DNA of 64,000 nucleotides, taken from assembly GCF_000787575.1 (NCBI RefSeq), contig NW_012236513.1:535862-599861 (forward strand). Reading direction: 5' to 3'. The position numbers and the translations under genes were made by a program. The DNA is from Acytostelium subglobosum LB1 (lineage: Eukaryota > Evosea > Eumycetozoa > Acytosteliales > Acytosteliaceae). The notes under the pieces were generated by a model, which saw nothing but the letters and a program-made list of their open reading frames with translations, did not search any database and had not been told where the DNA came from. Of the stretch, positions 57,245 through 64,000 are shown piece after piece (position 1 is the first letter of the stretch; every line of letters begins with the position of its first letter).

Positions 57245-59652
57245 TTACAAGTCCAGCAATGACTGAGATGCCTTTGGCGATGAAGAGTACTCGCTTCCAC
57301 TTATGGACTCGATGATGGGCGTCCTTGGGTTGCTGTGAGAGGACTGCTGTGGCGTCAGGGGAATAGTCATGCTGTCGCTATTGTTGTTGACGGATTCCAT
57401 GATGGGCGTCCTTGGATTGCTGTGAGACTGTTGTGGTGTCAATGTGATGGGGATGTTGTTACCAGATCCCGACATCGACATTGACATACTCATACCATGA
57501 TGGATATCGCCAGTGCTATCTGTTGTGTTGCTTGTGTTGATATTGTTACTGCTGTTGCTGTTGTTGTTGCTGCTGTTGTTGTTTTGATTGGATGTTGACA
57601 AGGTACGATCGATTAGTTGTGAATTGGCATTGATAAATGATACGCTAGGTGAAGATGACGTCCATGAGGGCATCCGGCTCAACGCTGGCGAGGACGACAA
57701 TGAAGACGCCTCTGATGAGAAGCCAGACATCTTTGATCGCAACAGATTGTTCTCAATCACCAATCGCTTATAGTCCTCCAACAACTTGGATACCTGTCCA
57801 ATCTTCAAATCATCTGCTTGGCATTGCAAGAACTCGTACTTCTACACGTTGGTTTGTTAGGACTATGGTCGGGGTGAAGCATGTGCGAGTATGGCACTTA
57901 CCCTCTCATCGATATGATCATCGCTCTGTAGGTCAAAGTCCTCTTCGAGGAATGGTGACTGGCTGACTGGGGTGTTGCTGATGGACAGATGCCTTGTGTG
58001 CTTTGTTGGTCGTGGCGCACTCTTTGGATGCTGTAACATTATGTTTGATTGTGGTTGTATCTGTGGCTGTGACTGTGGCTGTAATGAATGATGTTGCTGT
58101 GGTTGTTGTTGATGTTGTTGATGTTGTTGTTGCTGTGGCTGTTGATTCTTCTGTCCATGACCATGACCATGTGGAGTCTTTAGTGCATTCAATCTCTTTA
58201 GTATATCAGGATGAAGTTTAAGAGGAAGCTCAGCTTCGCACTTGTCCTTTAGTCGATGGAACTCCTCTGGATCGATTGTCAACTGCGCTGGATCAAGGTT
58301 CTCGATAAATGTCAACGCTGACACCAAATGAGTAAAGTAGCAGCCAGTCTCTGTCGACATCCTCGCTGGATTCCTGAATGTTGATATATATCTATTGTGT
58401 CCCAACAAGAGTGATTGAGTGAGAGTCAGTTGAGTGTGATCACGTGACACATGTGACAGACAGACTGACACTTACTGGATGTTTGATTGAAGCATTGGAG
58501 GGTTGGACTTGAGGACTACGTAGATGAGGATGGGGAGGAAGTCGTCGGCGCCAGAGGGTGTGTTGTTGTTTAGGTTGGACAGGAGTTTGAATATCACTTT
58601 GCAACTGTTGTAGATACAGATCATCTTGTCACGGGGTGTCTTGTAGATGTTGAGCTTCCTGAGTTCAATCATAGACTTCTCCACCAGCTGACCATTGTTC
58701 TGTACAAATTTCTGTATGTCCAAATGAGCAGGCGTGATGAAAGCCAATGTCATTATCAACTTGAACAACTTAAGATCCTCCTCTGTCGCCACCAATCCTT
58801 GCTCTGGTACAATGTTTCCATCACTTGGTTCCAATCCACCAAGACGAGCTGGCATGAATGTACTGTTTGTTGTTGATTATGTTAGCATGAACTATCGCTC
58901 GTTCAATCAATCAATCAATCAGTCGATAGTTTACCAATGAAACACTTTCATCATGATGTACTTCTCGATACCATCTCTGATTCCCTCGACCTCTGCCTCA
59001 TTGGCATTCTCCCATAATGAATTAGACATGACCCAGTTCTCCAACTCTCTTGAGTAGTTGACAATAGTGTGTCCCTGCTCTTCAAGTTTACCTGGTCCAT
59101 TAGTCGCGAACTGATGTGCAAAGCTATGTAGTTATCGATTGATCGATTGATTGATTGATTGAGTTAGTGATTGATTGAATGAGTCGATGTCAATCAAACA
59201 TACTTTAAAAGACTCTTTCTAATGTCATTGGCTTTGGGACTCTTGAGCTTGGCGTAGAAGCTAGCCTTCTCTCTTGCACTGTCCTCCACAGTCACAATGC
59301 CACCACCTCCACCTATCTTTACACCATCACTCATACTGATGTTGTTGTTATTATTCTGCTGTTGTTGTTGATGTTGTTGTTGACTGGATGATGATGACCT
59401 TGAGTTTGATGATGGTGGAGTATCGAGTGATGACAATGAATCAAATGAAGATGAATTAACAAGATTCGATGATATACTGCTTGATCTAGGTATTGATGGT
59501 GTTGATGATGATGCGTTGTTATTGTTATTGTTATTATTTGAAAGACTTAAATCATTATGTTGTTGTTGTTGATGTTGTTGTTGCTGATGTTGTTGAATCT
59601 TTTGTTGAGGTATTGGTGTAGCAGTTGTAGTATTGATTGAAGGGAACCACAT
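57245..59652 (-). CDS. Rabex-5-like VPS9-domain Rab5 exchange factor
   Basis: Five exons: 59204-59652, 58935-59123, 58476-58862, 57902-58391 and 57245-57841, in frame to 703 residues. A Gln/Asn/Ser-rich N-terminus (about 1-110) leads to a helical bundle and VPS9 domain (about 150-370). Signature stretches are KTPRDKMICIYNSCKVIF, ADDFLPILIYVVLKSNPP, LQSNIQYISTFRNP and GCYFTHLVSALTFIENLD. They hold the acidic finger (ADD) and the Tyr used for Rab5 exchange, as in Rabex-5. A Gln/His-rich linker and a Ser/Asn-rich C-terminus with a short helical segment follow (YEFLQCQADDLKI). No ubiquitin-binding zinc finger of the animal protein is visible at the N-terminus. Predicted role: activating Rab5 on early endosomes or macropinosomes. 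Confidence 0.92.
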
Positions 59653-60820
59653 GTTATTATGCTTTGTTGTATACGAGATATATCTGTTCTTTTCTTTTCT
59701 TTATAATGTACACAATGATTGAATAATGAATGAAATGGACAAGTGAGTGGTGTATTTATTTGATTGGCCCACACTCTGATTTGATTGGTGAATTCGGGTG
59801 GGTGAATGTTCACAACTGCAACCGAGATAATAATACAACAGAGTCGGAGAAGGAAAAAGACAATTCAAATAGATTCTAAAATGTCAAATATCAGTCACAG
59901 TATCTAAGTATACTTTGGTTGATTAATACTAAGTTTTCAAATTGATACTGAGGGTATCTACAGTTACTCAAACGAGTTCATTAGAACTTCAACAAGGGTG
60001 AAACAAAGCTATTTATTCCTTTCTCCAACAATCAGTCTACTCATCTACTTCATAATTTAAATGTTTGTATGAATGGTATCCAAAATGACCTAAAATCAAT
60101 CAAGTGCTTTGTGGACCTATGATGCTATCAAAACAATGTTTTTTTTTTTGTTACAATCAAAATCAGATATGTGTTTTTTTCAAAGATCCATCCACAAAAA
60201 ACGTACAAATCTTATGATAATCAATGTCCTATCAATACTCAACAAACATCATCAGCAACAAGCAACAGAGGAAACAAAACAACAGCAGTAGCATCAATCA
60301 GCCAACTAAAACACGATTGTCACACGACGTCTAAAATAATCAATTAATCAATCAATCAATCAATCATTAAAGTTACAGAAGTATATAAATATATCATCAC
60401 GTTGTTCATTTATTTCTAACTAAATAGTATCACTCAATCAGCTGATTGTCATTATCAATCAATCAATAACTAGTTATTGCCATCACTCATTCAAAGGCCT
60501 GCCGCTAACCTAACATCAAACACAACATCATTCATTCATTCATTCATTCAACCCAAGCACACTCATTCATTCATTCACTCACACCCAACTAAGCATTCAC
60601 TCTCGCGACACCTGCCACTAACAACAAAAAACAAGAAGTAAGTTGTTGAAGAAAGCAAGCAAGCAACCACATCGCGTCGTCGTCGAATGTCCACTAACTA
60701 ACATGTTCACCAAAAGGACAAGACTCGAATAGACTGATCCATATATAACAAACAAACAAACAAACAAACAACGTCCACAATTCTCTTTGACAAGATCAAA
60801 CATATATACATAATATAACA
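59653..60820. other. Divergent intergenic region / Rab leader
   Basis: Between the VPS9 gene (minus) and the Rab gene (plus). The right half, about 60,300-60,820, is C/A-rich with CAAT and CATT tetranucleotides (ATTC runs near 60,525-60,575) and probably holds the leader of the Rab gene. An (AAAC) run lies near 60,750. No gene recognised. Confidence 0.45.
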
Positions 60821-61745
60821 ATGGCTCCTGAACAGTAAGGATAATAATAATACGTTTGACAGAATTGGTGGAATATTATACTGATCTTCATTCGTTCATT
60901 CAACCATTGTAGCGATTTCTTCTTCAAGATTCTACTCATTGGAGACAGTGGAGTAGGCAAGAGTTGTCTATTGCTTAGATTTGCTGTATGTTAATTATCA
61001 TTTGTTGTACAAATCCTTGCACTTATAATCGTACTTACACCTTGCACCTCTGACATAGGATGATTCATGGACCGACACTCATATCAGTACCATTGGTGTT
61101 GACTTTGTAAGTACCCATCATTCATTCACTCAGACGATATTCGCAAGTCCAATGGTCCACTAACCTTGACTCTATCAAACCAACAGAAAATCAAGACTCT
61201 GACCCTTGATGGCAAGACTATCAAGCTTCAAATCGTATGATTGACAATCACCATTCGCGAATGAGACACTTGATTGGACACGACTAACATTGATCATTAT
61301 GATTATACAGTGGGACACTGCAGGACAAGAGAGATTCAGAACAATCACATCGAGTTACTATCGTGGCGCTCAAGGTATCATATTGGTGTACGACTGCACC
61401 GACCAGGACTCATTCAACAACGTAAAGCAGTGGATGGGCGAGATCGATAGATACGCCTGCGAGAACGTCAACAAGCTGTTGGTCGGCAACAAGACCGATC
61501 TGGCCAGTGAGAAGGTTGTGGACACCAACCAGGCCAAGGGCTTTGCCGAGAGCATGGGCATCCCCTTCATCGAGACCAGTGCCAAGAACGCCACCAATGT
61601 CGAGGAGTGTTTCATCTCCATGGCCAGAGACATCAAGAACAGACTGGCTGACATCAATCAGGATGGCGGCAAGAGCGAAGGTGGCATAGCAATCAATCCA
61701 TCAGTAAAGTCTGGTGGCAAGAGGAAGAAGATTTGTCTCATCTAG
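60821..61745 (+). CDS. Rab1-like small GTPase
   Basis: Five exons: 60821-60834, 60913-60985, 61059-61106, 61187-61234 and 61311-61745, encoding 205 residues. The first exon holds only four and two-thirds codons (MAPEH). All guanine-nucleotide motifs are intact: [25 protein letters not shown] (switch I), [12 protein letters not shown] (switch II), LLVGNKTDL and [23 protein letters not shown] and [16 protein letters not shown] place it in the Rab1/Rab8 group. The C-terminus ends KRKKICLI, with the only terminal Cys third from the end instead of the usual CC, CXC or CAAX. It probably acts in ER-Golgi or post-Golgi transport; the exact subfamily member is undecided. Confidence 0.93.
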
Positions 61746-62057
61746 ACGCTCCTCTCGACACTCGATCGCGACTTTGATCTCTGATCTAGGCTCGACAATG
61801 ACATCGACTCGACACGATAACACTTTGAATCAAGAGTAAATAGCCTCAAAGAATCAGGCATATTCTCTCCTCTCTCCTCTCGCTCATTCATTCATGCAAG
61901 ATCGATCGACCAATCAATCAATCACTGGATGAGGTTGGCTTCCATTACAAATGATGATTTACTATTCTTCCATGTTTATTTCCAAAGGTTAAGGCGCAAG
62001 CAAGCAACCAGTTGTGTGTTATTCATCCAACTTGGTTGTGTGATAGCATCATGAACC
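61746..62057. other. Convergent intergenic region
   Basis: 3' flanks of the Rab and enoyl-CoA hydratase genes. An alternating GATC/TCGA-rich block lies near 61,745-61,820. No coding sequence seen. Confidence 0.5.
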
Positions 62058-63301
62058 TTATTGGTTGTGCCATGTTGGGTTTCTCTTCTCTACAAATGCG
62101 CTCATACCCTCCTTCTGATCATGCTGTTGGATGGTTGATTGATTGGAATGGTGGCATGGAGTGGAGATGTAAGTACTCTCTCTGTCAAGTTGTTGGCAAG
62201 CTTCAGCGGGTCGTCCACCGGTGGACGCCGGCGCTATCCAATCAATTCTACGATACTTACAGTTCCAAAGGTGGCGTGGAAAAGTCTACGCTCGAATCTA
62301 ATTCCCTCTGCAAGGGTCAGCTCGTAAGAGGCGTTGACGGCCTCCTTTGCCATGGCAACTATGATTGATTGATTGGAATGGTTCCAGTGATGATGGGTGT
62401 TAGTGATACGTCATTCTCCAATTTAGTATTCGATTCGAGATTCCATCCTACCTGTGAGTTGAGAGTATGAAGCAATCTTTTCGGCAGTCTTGATGGCCTC
62501 TGGCAACAGCTCCTCGACTGGCACCACTCTGCTGACAAGACCAGCCTTCTCGGCCTCGACGGCAGTCAGGTTGTTTCCGGTAAGGACCAACTCCATTGCC
62601 TTAGACTTGCCAATGGCTCTGATGAGACGCTGCGTACCACCACAGCCTGGGATGGTGCCCAGCTTGATCTCTGGCTGGCCAAAGACGGCCTTCTCACCTG
62701 CAATGATGATGTCACACATCATGGCCAACTCACAGCCACCGCCCAGGGCGTAGCCGTTAACAGCGGCGATGATGGGCTTGGACATCTTGGTGAGGTCGTG
62801 CCACTGAGCCAACATGTTTGTGTTGTAGGCCTCTGAGAGAGTCTTTGGTGCCATCTCCTTGATGTCGGCACCGGCGGCGAAAGCCTTCTCGCTGCCAGTG
62901 ATGACGATCGAGCCGACGTCCTTATCATCTTGGAACTGTCTGACGGCTGTGTTAATCTCGCCAATCAATCCATCAGAGAGAGCGTTCAATGCCTTTGGGC
63001 GGTTGAGTGTAACAATGCCAACCTTTCCCTTCTTCTCTGACAAGATGTATTGGAATCCACCTGTGCCTAAAGATGATTGATTGTGTAATTGTGTGTGAGT
63101 GAGTGTGTGTGATTGATCAATCAATCAATCACGTGACATGATGGATCACTCCCATGTATAATGATCGTCCATCATGATGATCGAATGAATGAGTTTGGAT
63201 GGATGGAGTGAGTCCATACTTGTGCAGTATCCATTGAGTTGGAATTGCTGTCTGGCAATGGTTGACAGGCTGTTTGTTGATCTGAACACTGACTTGAACA
63301 T
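62058..63301 (-). CDS. echs1: Enoyl-CoA hydratase, mitochondrial (ECHS1 type)
   Basis: Four exons: 63220-63301, 62452-63066, 62261-62358 and 62058-62123, encoding 286 residues. The N-terminus, [20 protein letters not shown], is a basic, Ser-rich mitochondrial presequence. The crotonase fold includes [28 protein letters not shown] (oxyanion hole), [18 protein letters not shown] and [20 protein letters not shown] (catalytic Glu). The last exon, [19 protein letters not shown], matches the end of ECHS1. It hydrates 2-enoyl-CoA in fatty-acid and branched-chain amino-acid oxidation. Both catalytic Glu residues (in GGGCELA and GQPEIKLG) are present. Confidence 0.95.
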
Positions 63302-63675
63302 TCTATATAACTTTATATAATTGATTGTATGTGTATATATGATTGTATTGTTAGAAGTGAAGGAGTAGTCCAATAGGTATCATAATGATGATGATGAAGT
63401 GGATGATTTGTTTGCAAAAACAAACAAATAATTTAATAAAAATAGTTGTTGTTGGGGCGTTTTGGTGTGTTTGGGGCTTTGATCGTCACTCGTGTTTCCC
63501 ACTGATGATTGATGGGAACGTAGATTGTCAGATACTAAAGGCGAGGAAATTTGGAGTTCCATATCGTGCTCCAATCGATTGCCGAGAAGCATCGCATCGC
63601 ATCCTATCCCATCATCGCGGTGTTGGAAGTTGGTGAATGAAAGACTACAAAGGACTTTTTAACTACTTTTTTTGT
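63302..63675. other. Intergenic region
   Basis: Upstream of enoyl-CoA hydratase and downstream of the partial gene at the window end, both minus strand. An open frame at 63,385-63,636 has no protein-like features. A CATCGCATCGCATCC short repeat lies near 63,590. Confidence 0.45.
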
Positions 63676-64000
63676 TTATTTGGTGTAAGAATATACATTG
63701 GAGTGGAGGTGGAGGTTGGTGGAGTGATGATGGTTGATGTTGTTGTTGCCTGGTTGTTGATCCTTGGCCGGTGAAACTGGTGGTGAGACAGCGTTGGGTG
63801 AGGAGGAGGAGGAGAGATGTTGATATACAGATGATGGTGAAAAGACGGGTGCAAGCGAGGACAGTGACGGCGAGTTCTTGTTGGTGAGGCGCGATGACAT
63901 CATGATGGGATTGCTCATGCCGCCGCACCACTGCTACGATCACGACCATGTACAGCGTGTTATCATCATTAACACACCTTCCTTGTATCATCATCTGACT
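63676..64000 (-). CDS. 3' end of an unidentified Ser/Pro-rich protein (partial)
   Basis: The last exon at 63676-63930 and the end of the previous exon (63978-64000) can be joined in phase across a 47-base intron (AAG|GTGTGT ... GTAGCAG|TGG). The result reads SDDDTRKWCGGMSNPIMMSS, then Ser/Pro-rich sequence (SSSSSPNAVSPPVSPAKDQ) and an Asn/His tail ending SNVYSYTK. The gene continues beyond the window, so its identity cannot be given. The short intron and low complexity make the structure uncertain. Confidence 0.4.

Overview
The window is nuclear DNA of a dictyostelid social amoeba. It has A+T-rich intergenic DNA, short GT-AG introns, and poly-Q, poly-N, poly-T and poly-S tracts in proteins. 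It also carries lineage-typical families: colossin-type SdrD-B repeat protein, FNIP-repeat F-box-like proteins, a B-box/kelch protein and a MrfA-type transcription factor. Exons are more G+C-rich than I would expect for D. discoideum, so another dictyostelid is likely; the species cannot be fixed from sequence alone. I see no organelle, plasmid, viral or bacterial genome, no CRISPR array, and no rRNA or tRNA gene. Exon structures below were rebuilt by hand from splice sites and reading-frame continuity.

Layout. 0.3-11.1 kb: a His/Gln-rich protein of unknown function (+), a divergent actin (-), presenilin (-, six exons), the ribosome-biogenesis factor RRP12 (+, interrupted by one ambiguous base) and an Arg/Gly/Asp-rich protein (-). 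12.2-14.0 kb: an MhpA-like flavin monooxygenase (+). From 14.3 to 29.5 kb every gene is on the minus strand: a longin-domain membrane protein without a visible SNARE motif, an HMG-box protein, a DEAD-box-like protein whose catalytic motifs are degenerate, a 1,957-residue colossin-like secreted protein, and a multidomain protein joining a C2H2 finger, a DEDDh exonuclease, a CCHC knuckle and a Ulp1-type cysteine protease. 30-45 kb: a RasGEF, a YhhN/TMEM86 lysoplasmalogenase-like protein, an FNIP protein, KTI12, proline dehydrogenase, a VAT1-like oxidoreductase and an HSDL2-like dehydrogenase. 46-64 kb: a MYRF/MrfA transcription factor, a possible 66-residue protein, an RBBP4-type WD40 protein, a B-box/kelch protein, a second FNIP protein, FEN1, a Rabex-5-like VPS9 protein, a Rab1-like GTPase, enoyl-CoA hydratase and the 3' end of one more minus-strand gene.

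Most genes are unrelated housekeeping or signalling genes and do not form operons. Loose functional links exist. The VPS9 protein (Rab5-type exchange factor), the Rab1-like GTPase and the longin protein all belong to membrane traffic. FEN1 and RBBP4 serve DNA replication and chromatin. Enoyl-CoA hydratase, proline dehydrogenase and HSDL2 are mitochondrial or peroxisomal metabolism. The most unusual item is the exonuclease-Ulp1 fusion at 25.9-29.5 kb, followed by the degenerate helicase and the strand-asymmetric TCAA/TGAT tetranucleotide repeats that mark introns and gene flanks throughout.
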